A stretch of DNA of 64,000 nucleotides from an uncultured Christensenellaceae bacterium. Its GTDB lineage: Bacteria; Bacillota; Clostridia; Christensenellales; Borkfalkiaceae. Made by a program: the position numbers and the translations under genes. Shown here piece by piece: positions 30,699 through 38,895 of the stretch. Each line of letters opens with the position of its first letter. The first letter of the stretch is position 1. The stretch spans positions 1 to 64,000 of the forward strand of contig CAJUSA010000003.1 of the NCBI GenBank assembly GCA_910589015.1, given 5' to 3'. Under the pieces are notes generated by a model, which saw only the letters and a program-made list of their open reading frames with translations, was not told where the DNA came from and did not search any database.

Positions 30699-32429
30699 AT
30701 GAAACATCTCATCGACAGCGCCATGAAGCGCGAATCTTGCGATCTTGTGATTCGGGGCGCAAAAATTTTCAACGTATTTACGGGCGAATTTGAAGAGGGC
30801 GAGCTTGCCGTGAAGAACGGTTCGGTCGTCGGCGTGGGAACGGGGTATGCGGCGGCGCGCGTATACGACGCCGCGGGGCTGATCGCTCTGCCTTCCTTTA
30901 TCGATGCGCACATTCATGTGGAAAGTTCCACGCTCTCGCCCGAGGAATTTGCCGCGCTTTCCGTGCCGCACGGCACGGGCGTCATTGTCGCCGACCCGCA
31001 CGAGATCGTCAACGTATGCGGCATTGCGGGCGCGGAATACATGCACGAGGCGTTTTCTCGTCTGAGCGTCAACGGGGTTAACCCGCTCGATATCTGTCTG
31101 CAACTGCCTTCCTGCGTGCCCGCCTCGCCCTTCGAAACGAGCGGCGCAGTCCTCGGCGGCAGGGAAACGGAAGAGGAAATCGGGCGCGATTTGTTTTTCG
31201 GTCTGGGTGAGATGATGAACTTTCCTGCCGTGATCGGTGCGGACGGCGATAATCTTATCAAACTGACGGCGACCCATGCGGCGGGCAAGATCATCGACGG
31301 ACATGCCCCCGGTCTGACGGGCGACGCGCTCAACGCGTACGCTTGCGCGGGGATTAAAACCGATCACGAATGTCTTGACGCAAACGACTGCCGCGACAAG
31401 ATCGCGCGCGGGATTTATGTGCAGCTGCGCAACGGCTCGTCCTGCCATAACATCGAAGAGAACAGCAAGGCGATGAACGAATATAATTATCGCCGTTTTA
31501 TTCTCTGTTCCGACGACCGCAACGCGCACGATCTTAAATATACGGGCGAACTCGACGACGCTTTGCGCCGTCTGGTGGCGTGCGGAGTGCCTGCGGCGCG
31601 GGCGATCGCGTGTGCGACGCTCAACACGGCGGAATGTTACGGCTTAAAGAAGAAGGGCGCGCTTGCGCCTGCGTACGACGCCGATATCGTGCTCGTCAAA
31701 GACGTGAAAGAGTTCGAGGTGTGCGCCGTGTTCAAACGCGGGCAGCTCGTTGCCGAGCACGGCAAGGCGCTGTTTGCGCACGAAAAACGCTATCTTCCCG
31801 AAACGGTGGGCAGCACCGTCCGCGTCAAAGCGGTGACGGCGCAGAGCTTTGCCATGGATTTCAAGGGCAAGCGGGCGCGCGTTATGAGTATCAAGCCCAA
31901 CGGCATTGTGACCGAAGAGAGGATCGAGGACGTGACCTGCCGCAACGGCGACGTCGTGTTAAGCAAGGGGCTTTGCAAGCTCGCCGTCGTCGAACGGCAT
32001 TTTGCCACGGGGAATATCGGCAAATGCCTTGTGCGCGGTTACGGCATTCGGGGCGGCGCGCTCGGCATCACCGTCGCGCACGACAGTCATAATATCGTCG
32101 TCGTAGGTGACAATAACGAAGATATGGCGCGCGTCGTCGCTCTGCTCGAAAAAGCAGGCGGCGGCATGGCGATGGCAAGCAAGGGCGTCGAGGACGTTTT
32201 CCCGCTCGATATCGCAGGGCTGATGAGCAGCGCGCCTGCCGACGAGGTCATCGCGCGCACCAAAGCGATCACCGATAAAGCGCTGAAAATGGGCGTGGAA
32301 AAGGGCATCGAACCGTATATGACGCTTGTGTTTTTGTCGCTTGCCGTCATTCCCAAACTGCGTTTGACGGATAAAGGTCTGGTCGACGTCGATCTCTTTG
32401 ATTTTGTGAGCAACGAGGCGGACGCATGA
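30699..32429 (+). CDS. ade: Adenine deaminase
   Basis: Cytoplasmic amidohydrolase of 576 residues converting adenine to hypoxanthine and ammonia in purine salvage. I start at ATG 30699 behind CGGAGGA; the frame is open further upstream but a promoter lies there. The metal site begins with FIDAHIHVESS, and VIVADPHEIVNVCG, GHAPGLTGDALNAYACAG and FILCSDDRNAHDLKYTG follow in family order. The C-terminal region (IAVAHDSHN-like GITVAHDSHNIVVVGDNNED, GGGMAMASKG) is typical. It overlaps rdgB by 4 nt, giving a purine-related unit of deaminase and nucleotide sanitation. Confidence 0.95.
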   Translation: MKHLIDSAMKRESCDLVIRGAKIFNVFTGEFEEGELAVKNGSVVGVGTGYAAARVYDAAGLIALPSFIDAHIHVESSTLSPEEFAALSVPHGTGVIVADPHEIVNVCGIAGAEYMHEAFSRLSVNGVNPLDICLQLPSCVPASPFETSGAVLGGRETEEEIGRDLFFGLGEMMNFPAVIGADGDNLIKLTATHAAGKIIDGHAPGLTGDALNAYACAGIKTDHECLDANDCRDKIARGIYVQLRNGSSCHNIEENSKAMNEYNYRRFILCSDDRNAHDLKYTGELDDALRRLVACGVPAARAIACATLNTAECYGLKKKGALAPAYDADIVLVKDVKEFEVCAVFKRGQLVAEHGKALFAHEKRYLPETVGSTVRVKAVTAQSFAMDFKGKRARVMSIKPNGIVTEERIEDVTCRNGDVVLSKGLCKLAVVERHFATGNIGKCLVRGYGIRGGALGITVAHDSHNIVVVGDNNEDMARVVALLEKAGGGMAMASKGVEDVFPLDIAGLMSSAPADEVIARTKAITDKALKMGVEKGIEPYMTLVFLSLAVIPKLRLTDKGLVDVDLFDFVSNEADA

Positions 32430-32998
32430 GGATCGTAGCGGCAACGGGGAACGCGCATAAATTGCAGGAATTCCGTTCGATTTTGCAGGGGGTGGAAATC
32501 CTTTCGCAGAGCGAGGCGGGTTTTTGCGGCGAAGTGGAAGAAACGGGCGCAACGTTTGCGGAAAACGCCCGTATCAAAGCACAGGCGGTCGCGCAGGCGA
32601 CGGGACTTGCCGCGCTGGCGGACGACAGCGGATTGTGCGTCGACGCGCTCGGCGGTGCGCCAGGGGTGTACAGCGCGCGCTATTCGGGCGGTGGCGACAG
32701 GGAAAACCGCGCTCTGCTCTTAAAAAATTTACAGGGCGAACGCAATCGGGCGGCGCATTTTGCCTGCGCCGTCGCGCTTGTTTTGCCCGACGGAAAGACG
32801 ATCGGGAGCACGGGGGAAACGTACGGTATTATTTTGAATGAAGAACGCGGACAAAACGGGTTCGGGTACGACTGTCTTTTTTTAAGCGACGATCTGAACA
32901 AGACCTTTGCCGAGGCGAGCGAAGAAGAAAAAAACGCCGTTTCGCACCGCGGACGCGCCTTGCTCTCGTTAAAAGAAAAACTCGGAGAATGGTTGTGA
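32426..32998 (+). CDS. rdgB: XTP/dITP diphosphatase (RdgB/Ham1)
   Basis: House-cleaning nucleotide pyrophosphatase of 190 residues removing ITP, dITP and XTP. Clear motifs: IVAATGNAHKLQEF at the N-terminus, EETGATFAENARIKA, ALADDSGLCVDALGGAPGVY and GFGYDCLFLSDD, with SHRGRAL near the end. The ATG overlaps the adenine deaminase stop (ATGA). As adenine deaminase yields hypoxanthine, a precursor of IMP/ITP, the linkage makes sense functionally, though rdgB is often found beside the next gene in Firmicutes anyway. Confidence 0.95.
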   Translation: MRIVAATGNAHKLQEFRSILQGVEILSQSEAGFCGEVEETGATFAENARIKAQAVAQATGLAALADDSGLCVDALGGAPGVYSARYSGGGDRENRALLLKNLQGERNRAAHFACAVALVLPDGKTIGSTGETYGIILNEERGQNGFGYDCLFLSDDLNKTFAEASEEEKNAVSHRGRALLSLKEKLGEWL

Positions 32999-33459
32999 AA
33001 ACGTTTGTCATTTTGTCCGACAGCCACGGGCACCGCGAACGGGTGGAAAAACTGCGCGCGTTGTTTGCGGAAAACGATTATATCGTGCACCTCGGCGACG
33101 GTCGGGGCGATATGCGCGACTTCGCGCGCGAATATCCCGAGAAAATATATGCCGCGAGCGGGAACTGCGATCGGGCGGAAGGGTGCGACGAGGGTGTGAT
33201 CGAAGCCGAAAAACTCTCGGTATTTTACTGCCACGGGCATAAATACGGCGTAAAGAGCACTCTTGCGCGCCTTGCCGCGCGCGCAAAAGAAAAAGGGTGC
33301 GAAATCGCCCTCTACGGGCATACGCACCGCGCCGAGATCCGCGAGGTGGACGGCGTGCTCTGCATCAATCCCGGCGCTCTCTCTTCGTTCACGCAACCGA
33401 GTTATTGTTATCTGGTGTTGCATAACGGCAAGCCGACGGCGACGATTGTGCCGATATAA
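32995..33459 (+). CDS. YfcE/MJ0936-type metallophosphoesterase
   Basis: A phosphodiesterase of about 154 residues. I prefer the GTG at 32995, which overlaps the rdgB stop (GTGA) and lies 7 nt after GGAG; the ATG at 32989 is only 1 nt from it. Calcineurin-like metal motifs are complete: LSDSHGH, HLGDGRGD, AASGNCDRAEG, CHGHKYG and YGHTHRAE. GALSSF near the end is typical of the YfcE group, which cleaves small phosphodiester substrates in vitro; the cellular substrate is unknown. Cytoplasmic. It ends at a strong terminator shared with the convergent gene. Confidence 0.92.
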   Translation: MKTFVILSDSHGHRERVEKLRALFAENDYIVHLGDGRGDMRDFAREYPEKIYAASGNCDRAEGCDEGVIEAEKLSVFYCHGHKYGVKSTLARLAARAKEKGCEIALYGHTHRAEIREVDGVLCINPGALSSFTQPSYCYLVLHNGKPTATIVPI

Positions 33460-33487
33460 AAAAATCGGGCGGATGCCCGATTTTTTT
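33458..33487. terminator. Bidirectional intrinsic terminator
   Basis: ATCGGGC and GCCCGAT pair around GGAT, flanked by A-runs and T7, so it works in both directions. It follows the phosphoesterase stop and the convergent stop at 33486. Confidence 0.9.
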
Positions 33488-34865
33488 ATTTGTTTTTCTT
33501 TTTTTCTTGTTTTGCGGCGCGTTTGTTGCGCACGGCGCTGCGGATAATTTCGAAAATAGAAATTCCGATTCCCGATAAAATAAACACATAGTAGATTGCA
33601 AACCGCCACAAGAGCACCATCCAGCCCGTAATCGAGTCGACGTTCGAAAGCGTGGTGAACACGAGCGCCGCGCTCATTTCGTTTGCGCCGCTGTTGCCCG
33701 GCGTAGGGATCCACGAAACCGAATAAAAGGTCACCATGCACAGGCAGGCGGTCTGGATATACAGAAGGGGCAGGTTATTGCTCACCGAAGGCCCCGCGAT
33801 CGTCAGCGTGGCGAAGAAAGGCACGGAAACGTAGACGACGAACGCTACAATACTGATGAGCACAAGGGGAATGAGCTTCCACCAACGGCGGATAAGCAGT
33901 TTCAAAGCGTCGCGGTATTCGTCGATTTCCACAATGTACTTTTTCATCGTCGGGTATTTTTTTTTGACGATGCGCATCTTCGAGAGCAACGATACGATCC
34001 CCGCAATCATCTTTCTGCCCGTTTTCGGGAAGAGGGATACGAACATGATCGTGATGGGAACGAGCAGGTTGAACCCGAGCGAGATCCAGGCGACGATGAC
34101 GAGCCAATAGGTCTTTTCGTCGAGCGCTATAACGTGCGGCACGAGCGCAAGCATAACTACGCCCGCAAAGCAGGTTACGAAGGTCGTGACGATGAATTTG
34201 ACGAGAGGAACGGCAGTCGCCACGCCTGCGGGAATATCTTTTTTGTGCAGGTAGTAAATCTGGAAGGGTTGTCCGCCCGTGGCAAGCGGCGTGATTCCGT
34301 CGTAATACTTGCCCAGATACATCGTTTTAATGGAATTCTTCAAACGGGCTTTTCCCGTCGAAATTTTCAGAAGATAAGAAAATTTACTGCTTTCCAACAG
34401 CATGTACAAAAGGATGATTCCGATAAAGACGAGGAAGAAGCGCCAGTCGATCCCGCGGACGACGTCTAAAAAGGACTTTGCGCCGTCTTCGGAAACGTAG
34501 TCGGTGATTTTGAACATGATGAAAACCGAAACGCAGATGAAAACAAGCATGAGAATGGTTTTGATCCACCAGTTCCGCTTTTTCTTCTTGGTGTTACGGC
34601 TTTCCTTTTCCTCGATCTCTTGCGCAAGCCGTTCCATTTCCTTTTCTTTGGTCATCTGGTAATATTCGGCGTGCGTGTAATATTTGCGGTCGCGGACTTG
34701 TCCTTGTTCGCTTTGAATCTGAGATACAAGGTCGTCTTCGGGCGCGACTTGTCTTTCCGGCTGCGCTGCGGCCGGAATCTCTTGTTGCTCGTCCGTCTGT
34801 TCGTGTTCGGGTTGCAATTCGGCAGAGGGCGTTAAATTTTCATCGGGGTTTTGTTCGTTCTTCAT
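33486..34865 (-). CDS. UPF0104 / LPG-synthase transmembrane-domain protein
   Basis: A 459-residue integral membrane protein. The first ~97 residues are an acidic, Gln/Glu-rich cytoplasmic tail with a likely short coiled coil (KEKEMERLAQEIEEKESR) and a basic patch KKKKR. Eight or so helices follow, with family hallmarks LESSKFSYLLKISTGK and YYDGITPLATGGQPFQIYYL, then GNSGANEMSAALVF near the end. It matches the flippase half of MprF but lacks the aminoacyl-transferase domain, so it is a stand-alone UPF0104 protein, perhaps moving a lipid. Monocistronic with its own promoter. Confidence 0.87.
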   Translation of the reverse strand: MKNEQNPDENLTPSAELQPEHEQTDEQQEIPAAAQPERQVAPEDDLVSQIQSEQGQVRDRKYYTHAEYYQMTKEKEMERLAQEIEEKESRNTKKKKRNWWIKTILMLVFICVSVFIMFKITDYVSEDGAKSFLDVVRGIDWRFFLVFIGIILLYMLLESSKFSYLLKISTGKARLKNSIKTMYLGKYYDGITPLATGGQPFQIYYLHKKDIPAGVATAVPLVKFIVTTFVTCFAGVVMLALVPHVIALDEKTYWLVIVAWISLGFNLLVPITIMFVSLFPKTGRKMIAGIVSLLSKMRIVKKKYPTMKKYIVEIDEYRDALKLLIRRWWKLIPLVLISIVAFVVYVSVPFFATLTIAGPSVSNNLPLLYIQTACLCMVTFYSVSWIPTPGNSGANEMSAALVFTTLSNVDSITGWMVLLWRFAIYYVFILSGIGISIFEIIRSAVRNKRAAKQEKKKNK

Positions 34866-34879
34866 AACTTCTTTTTTTC

Positions 34880-34908
34880 ATCATACCATATTTCAAGCAA
34901 GAATGCAA
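34880..34908 (-). promoter_or_regulatory. Promoter of the UPF0104 gene
   Basis: Minus-strand TTGCAT, a 17-nt spacer and TATGAT, about 15 nt before the ATG at 34865. The short leader contains AAAGAAG as a weak ribosome binding site. Confidence 0.55.
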
Positions 34909-34924
34909 CCTATCCGTGCCATAT

Positions 34925-35866
34925 TTATGTTCCGCCCGAAACATTTTTATCCGATGTTTCTTGCTGCACGGCATTCTCTTTCGCGGCATGCTTTTTTTCA
35001 CCGAATATATGATAAAGCCATCTTCCGAACGCTGCAAAGATGATCACGGCGTAGCCAACAAGACTGAGTTCGGGCGGGATCTGATCGAGGAAAAAATAAC
35101 CGAGCAACGCGGCAAACAGCACCTGCGCGTAGTCGAACACGGCAATTTCTTTGGCGGGCGCCTGACGGTACGCCGCCGTGATGAAATACTGTCCGCCTGC
35201 GGCGGCAACGCCTGCAAGCAACAGGCAGGCGGTCTGGTAAAAGGTCATGGGGGTGAACCATGCGATCATAAACGGCAGCGATACGAGCGTCGAGAACGCC
35301 GCGAACACAAACACGGTCATGTTGCCGCGCTCGCCCTTTAAGCCTAAAATACGCACGCAGGTGTAGGCAAATCCCGCGCATGCACCCGAGGAAAACCCTG
35401 CAAGCGCAGGCAGTACCTGTAAATCGAACCGCGGGTTGACGACGCACATCGCGCCTGCAAAGGCAATGAGCAGAAAGATGATTTCGGGGATTTTCGGCTT
35501 TTCTTTGAGCAAAAAGACCGAAAACAGCACGGCGAAGAAGGGGGAAAGTTTGTTGAGAATGGAAGCGTCGGAAATGCTCGGCAGCGCGTCGATCGCGTAG
35601 AAATTGAGCACGACGCCGATAAATCCCACAAATGCGCGTAAAAACAACCAGGGCAGGCAGGACTTGTCGTGAATGCGGAACTTTTCCTTGGAAGTAAGCA
35701 ACACGAAAAACGCCACGACGGTTGCGATCGCATTGCGGAAAAAGACCTTTTGCATGAGCGGAAGCGCGCCCGCCGCGTTCACAAAAAAATTCATGAGCGC
35801 GAACATGAGCGCCGCGCCTAAAATGAAGAGGACTCCGAGGCTCTTTTTTTTCGCCGTCTGCCGCAT
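34925..35866 (-). CDS. EamA/DMT-family transporter
   Basis: Membrane permease of 313 residues with two EamA repeats of five helices each (first from LGVLFILGAALMFALMNFFV, second from GFSSGACAGFAYTCVRILGL). Conserved spots include FFRNAIATVVAF and a glutamate in LLKEKPKIPE. The C-terminus is a polar tail of about 30 residues. The family exports or imports metabolites such as amino acids, nucleotide precursors or drugs; the substrate is not readable. The ATG at 35866 sits almost exactly at the expected transcription start, so the mRNA may be leaderless. No terminator is seen before the next leftward gene's promoter. Confidence 0.9.
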   Translation of the reverse strand: MRQTAKKKSLGVLFILGAALMFALMNFFVNAAGALPLMQKVFFRNAIATVVAFFVLLTSKEKFRIHDKSCLPWLFLRAFVGFIGVVLNFYAIDALPSISDASILNKLSPFFAVLFSVFLLKEKPKIPEIIFLLIAFAGAMCVVNPRFDLQVLPALAGFSSGACAGFAYTCVRILGLKGERGNMTVFVFAAFSTLVSLPFMIAWFTPMTFYQTACLLLAGVAAAGGQYFITAAYRQAPAKEIAVFDYAQVLFAALLGYFFLDQIPPELSLVGYAVIIFAAFGRWLYHIFGEKKHAAKENAVQQETSDKNVSGGT

Positions 35867-35872
35867 AAGCTT

Positions 35873-35901
35873 ATTATATGCCCGTTTGGAAAAAAAGTCA
35901 A
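35873..35901 (-). promoter_or_regulatory. Promoter of the EamA gene, with almost no leader
   Basis: Minus-strand TTGACT, a 17-nt spacer and a perfect TATAAT. The -10 box ends 7 nt before the ATG, so transcription should begin at or within a base or two of the start codon. Confidence 0.7.
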
Positions 35902-35972
35902 ATTCGGGGGTAGATTTTGTCGGAAAAAGAGAAAAATTATGTAAATTTCCAAAAATATCTTGCCATTCCGCC

Positions 35973-36001
35973 TTGAAATATTTTTGATTTCATGATAAGA
36001 T
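35973..36001 (+). promoter_or_regulatory. Promoter of the YitT-family gene
   Basis: TTGAAA, a 17-nt spacer and TAAGAT preceded by TGA (extended -10). It shares the 12-mer TGATAAGATATA with the promoter at 16604. AAGGAG follows at about 36030. Confidence 0.6.
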
Positions 36002-36041
36002 ATATTCATGCTTAGCGCATGGGAAAGATAAGGAGTTTGTC

Positions 36042-37064
36042 ATGACCGAAAATACCGATCAGATCGAACAGCAAGAGCCTTCCGCAGAAGAAACGGCACA
36101 GTCCGAACCCGAACAGCCTGCGGTCGTACCGAAGCCGAAACTCAGCCACAGACAACAGTTCTGGCTAATCTGGAATACTGCCGTCTGGCCTGTGTTGGTG
36201 TCGGGTATTCTGCGCGCGCTGGGTATCTACATATTCGTCAATCCGAATAACTTTGCGCCGGGCGGCACGAACGGTATTGCCGTCCTCATCGAATACGCCA
36301 CGGGGTTTAACTCGGGTTACACGCTCATGCTGATCAGTATCCCGCTTTTCTTCCTTGCGTTTTTCTTTATCGGCAAAAAAGAGGCGATTGTTTCCACCGT
36401 GTCGTTCTTCATTACGTCGGTGTTGCTTATTTTTGTAAATCTTCTTGAAAAATCGCTCGGCATAGCGCATCTGTTCCCCATCTACGGCGGCGCCGACGGC
36501 GGCAGCGAACGCATTATACACGGTCTGCTCGGTGCGGTTGCGGGCGGTATTTTTCTCGGGATCGCGCTTGCCGTTATGCTCAAACAGTGCGGCACTTCGG
36601 GCGGTACGAGCATTCTTGCTTGTATTATCAACAAAAAATTCCGTAATCTCAGCGTGAGCATGCTCACGTCGGCGTTCGACGCGATCGTCGTTTTTGTTTC
36701 GATTTTCGTTTACTGGGGCGATAATTTTACCTTGATTATCGATCCCGTGATCCTTGCGCTTGTGTCGCTCTTCGTGACGAGTAAAGTGTGCGACGCCATT
36801 TTACAGGGCTTTAAGAGCGCTTATAAGTTCGAGATCATCACGAGCAACCCCGAAGAACTCTCGCAGGAAATCATGCAAAAACTTCACCGCGGCGTGACCT
36901 GCATGGCGGCGGAAGGCATGTATTCGCATAAAAACAAGAGTATGCTTATTTGCGTGATCCGCAAGCGTCAACTTGCCGAATTACAGCGCATTATCCGCCG
37001 TTATCCCGAAACGTTTGCCTATTTTACGTCGACTTCCGAAGTGTACGGTCGATTTTTGAAATAA
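36042..37064 (+). CDS. YitT-family membrane protein (DUF161/DUF2179)
   Basis: A 340-residue membrane protein. An acidic cytoplasmic N-terminus of ~45 residues precedes five to six helices with family features AVWPVLVSGILRALGIYIFV, NPNNFAPGGTNGIAVLIEYA and GTSGGTSILACIINKKF. The C-terminal ~80 residues are the DUF2179 domain (YKFEIITSNPEELSQEIM, HRGVTCMAAEGMYSHKNKSM), a cytoplasmic ferredoxin-like fold. The function of YitT proteins is not established. It is transcribed alone; the acidic, Gln/Pro-rich N-terminal extension is longer than in many homologues and resembles that of the UPF0104 protein nearby in composition. Confidence 0.92.
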   Translation: MTENTDQIEQQEPSAEETAQSEPEQPAVVPKPKLSHRQQFWLIWNTAVWPVLVSGILRALGIYIFVNPNNFAPGGTNGIAVLIEYATGFNSGYTLMLISIPLFFLAFFFIGKKEAIVSTVSFFITSVLLIFVNLLEKSLGIAHLFPIYGGADGGSERIIHGLLGAVAGGIFLGIALAVMLKQCGTSGGTSILACIINKKFRNLSVSMLTSAFDAIVVFVSIFVYWGDNFTLIIDPVILALVSLFVTSKVCDAILQGFKSAYKFEIITSNPEELSQEIMQKLHRGVTCMAAEGMYSHKNKSMLICVIRKRQLAELQRIIRRYPETFAYFTSTSEVYGRFLK

Positions 37065-37070
37065 AGAAAA

Positions 37071-37086
37071 TCCCCCGAAAGGGGGA
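37071..37086 (+). terminator. Weak hairpin after the YitT-family gene
   Basis: TCCCCC-GAAA-GGGGGA forms a 6-bp stem with a GNRA tetraloop, but only a short AATTGTT follows. It may be a weak terminator; the stronger hairpin at 37121 may also stop this transcript. Confidence 0.4.
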
Positions 37087-37114
37087 ATTGTTGATGATTC
37101 TGAATTTGTCAAAT

Positions 37115-37148
37115 AAAAAACCGCCCCGAAGCGTATGCCTCGGGGCGG
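37115..37148 (-). terminator. Intrinsic terminator of the hydrogenase operon
   Basis: CCGCCCCGA and TCGGGGCGG pair around a 10-nt loop, with a T6 run on the minus strand, 13 nt past the hydA stop. Confidence 0.85.
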
Positions 37149-37160
37149 TCAACTTATTCC

Positions 37161-38885
37161 TTAAATTTTCGGATCTGCCTTATAGGTCGTGTGCAAAATC
37201 TCGTGTGCTTTGTGGCTGTTGGGGAATTGCAGATAATCGTCGTAAATGACCGTCATCACGGGCGAATCGGCACTGCGGCGGAATTCGTTTTGCGTATCCG
37301 CGGCATACAGCGCTTTGGCGCGCGCCTCTTTGAGCTCGGTGGAATTGCGTACGCTGTCGGAAAGGGTGGGCTGACCGCCGCCGTTCACGCAGCCGCCGGG
37401 GCATGCCATGATCTCGATGAAGTCGTATTTCTTTACGCCTGCCTGAATCTGTTTGACGATCGTTTCGGCGTTTGCAAGGCCCGATGCAACCGCAACGCGC
37501 ACCGTCGTCCCTGCGACGAGGTAAGTCGCCTCTTTAATGGGCGACGTTCCGCGCACGCCGAAGAAGTCGATGACTTCGAAGCTGCCGTCCATCATATGCG
37601 CCGCCGTTCTGAGCGCCGCTTCCATAACGCCGCCCGTCGCGCCGAAGATTGCTCCGCCGCCCGTCGCGACCGCAAAGGGATTGTCGAACTCTTCGTCGGG
37701 AAGTTCGGTGAATTTAATGCCCGCCGTCTTGATCATGCGCGCAAGCTCGCGCGTGGTGATCGCCGCGTCCACGTCGCCGTCCATTTCGGGGCGGTGGCAT
37801 TCGTTTTTCTTCGCCGTGCAGGGAATGACCGAAACGGTGTAAACCGATTTGGGATCGATGCCGTTTTTCTCTGCCCAATAGCTCTTCAAAAGCGCGCCGA
37901 ACATCTGCTGGGGCGATTTGCAGGTCGAAAGGTGGGGGATCATGTCGGGATATTTCTTTTCGACGAATTTCACCCAACCGGGGCAGCAGGACGTGAACAT
38001 GGGCATGGGTTTGCCCGTCTTGATGCGGTTGATGAGTTCGCTCGCCTCTTCCATGATGGTGAGGTCGGCGGTGACGTCCATATTAAACACGTGTTCGGGG
38101 CCGAGACGGCGGATTGCCGCGACCATTTTTCCTTCCACGTTTGTGCCGATGGGCATATCGAACGCCTCGCCCAGTGTTGCGCGCACGGAAGGCGCGGTGA
38201 AGAATACTACCTTCTTGGCGGGGTCGGAAAGCGCCGCCCAAACTTCGTCGATCGTCGAACGCTCGGAAAGGGCGCCGACGGGGCATGCGACGATGCACTG
38301 ACCGCAACCGACGCATACCGATTCGGCAAGGGGCATGTCGAACGCGCTGCCGATGTGCACGTTGAACCCTCTGCCGATATGTCCGATCGCGTTGACGTGC
38401 TGTTTTTCGCAAGCCGCTACGCAGCGGGCGCAGTTGATGCATTTGTCGTTATCGCGCACGACTGCCGCCGCCGAGGTATCGATGGGAAGAACGTGGTCTT
38501 CGCCCTGGAAACGGTCTTCGTCGACGCCGTAACCCAACGAGAGTTTCTGTAATTCGCAGTTGTGGTTTCTCTCGCACGAAAGACACTTTTTCTTGTGCTT
38601 GGAAAGCAGCAGTTCGAGCGTCATCTTGCGGCTCTGGCGGCACTTTTCGGTGTTCGTGCGCACTTCCATGCCCTCGGCTACGGGGTAGACGCAGGCGGCG
38701 ACCAGACCGCGCGCGCCCGTCGCCTCGACGACGCACATGCGGCAGGAACCGACGCAGTTTACGTCTTTGAGATAGCAAAGGGTGGGGATTTCGATGTGCG
38801 CCTTGCGTGCCGCTTCCAAAATGGTGCTGCCTTCGGGCACGGTGACGGGAATATTATTGATTTTCAGATTAACGTTTTTAGCCAT
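37161..38885 (-). CDS. hydA: [FeFe]-hydrogenase catalytic subunit (HydA/HndD type)
   Basis: A 574-residue hydrogenase from ATG 38885, 6 nt after GAGGTG; an in-frame ATG 24 nt upstream lies before that site and is not used. Modules in order: an N-terminal [2Fe-2S] domain, a His-Cys3 [4Fe-4S] site (HKKKCLSCERNHNC), two [4Fe-4S] clusters (CINCARCVAACE; CVGCGQCIVACP) and the H-cluster domain with TSCCPGW (~residue 300), PCTAKKNE (~357) and MACPGGCVNGGGQP (~495), all intact. It makes H2 from protons. With the NuoF- and NuoE-like genes upstream it should form the cytoplasmic trimer that uses NADH together with reduced ferredoxin (bifurcating or confurcating type). Confidence 0.96.
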   Translation of the reverse strand: MAKNVNLKINNIPVTVPEGSTILEAARKAHIEIPTLCYLKDVNCVGSCRMCVVEATGARGLVAACVYPVAEGMEVRTNTEKCRQSRKMTLELLLSKHKKKCLSCERNHNCELQKLSLGYGVDEDRFQGEDHVLPIDTSAAAVVRDNDKCINCARCVAACEKQHVNAIGHIGRGFNVHIGSAFDMPLAESVCVGCGQCIVACPVGALSERSTIDEVWAALSDPAKKVVFFTAPSVRATLGEAFDMPIGTNVEGKMVAAIRRLGPEHVFNMDVTADLTIMEEASELINRIKTGKPMPMFTSCCPGWVKFVEKKYPDMIPHLSTCKSPQQMFGALLKSYWAEKNGIDPKSVYTVSVIPCTAKKNECHRPEMDGDVDAAITTRELARMIKTAGIKFTELPDEEFDNPFAVATGGGAIFGATGGVMEAALRTAAHMMDGSFEVIDFFGVRGTSPIKEATYLVAGTTVRVAVASGLANAETIVKQIQAGVKKYDFIEIMACPGGCVNGGGQPTLSDSVRNSTELKEARAKALYAADTQNEFRRSADSPVMTVIYDDYLQFPNSHKAHEILHTTYKADPKI

Positions 38886-38895
38886 TTGTTTCACC

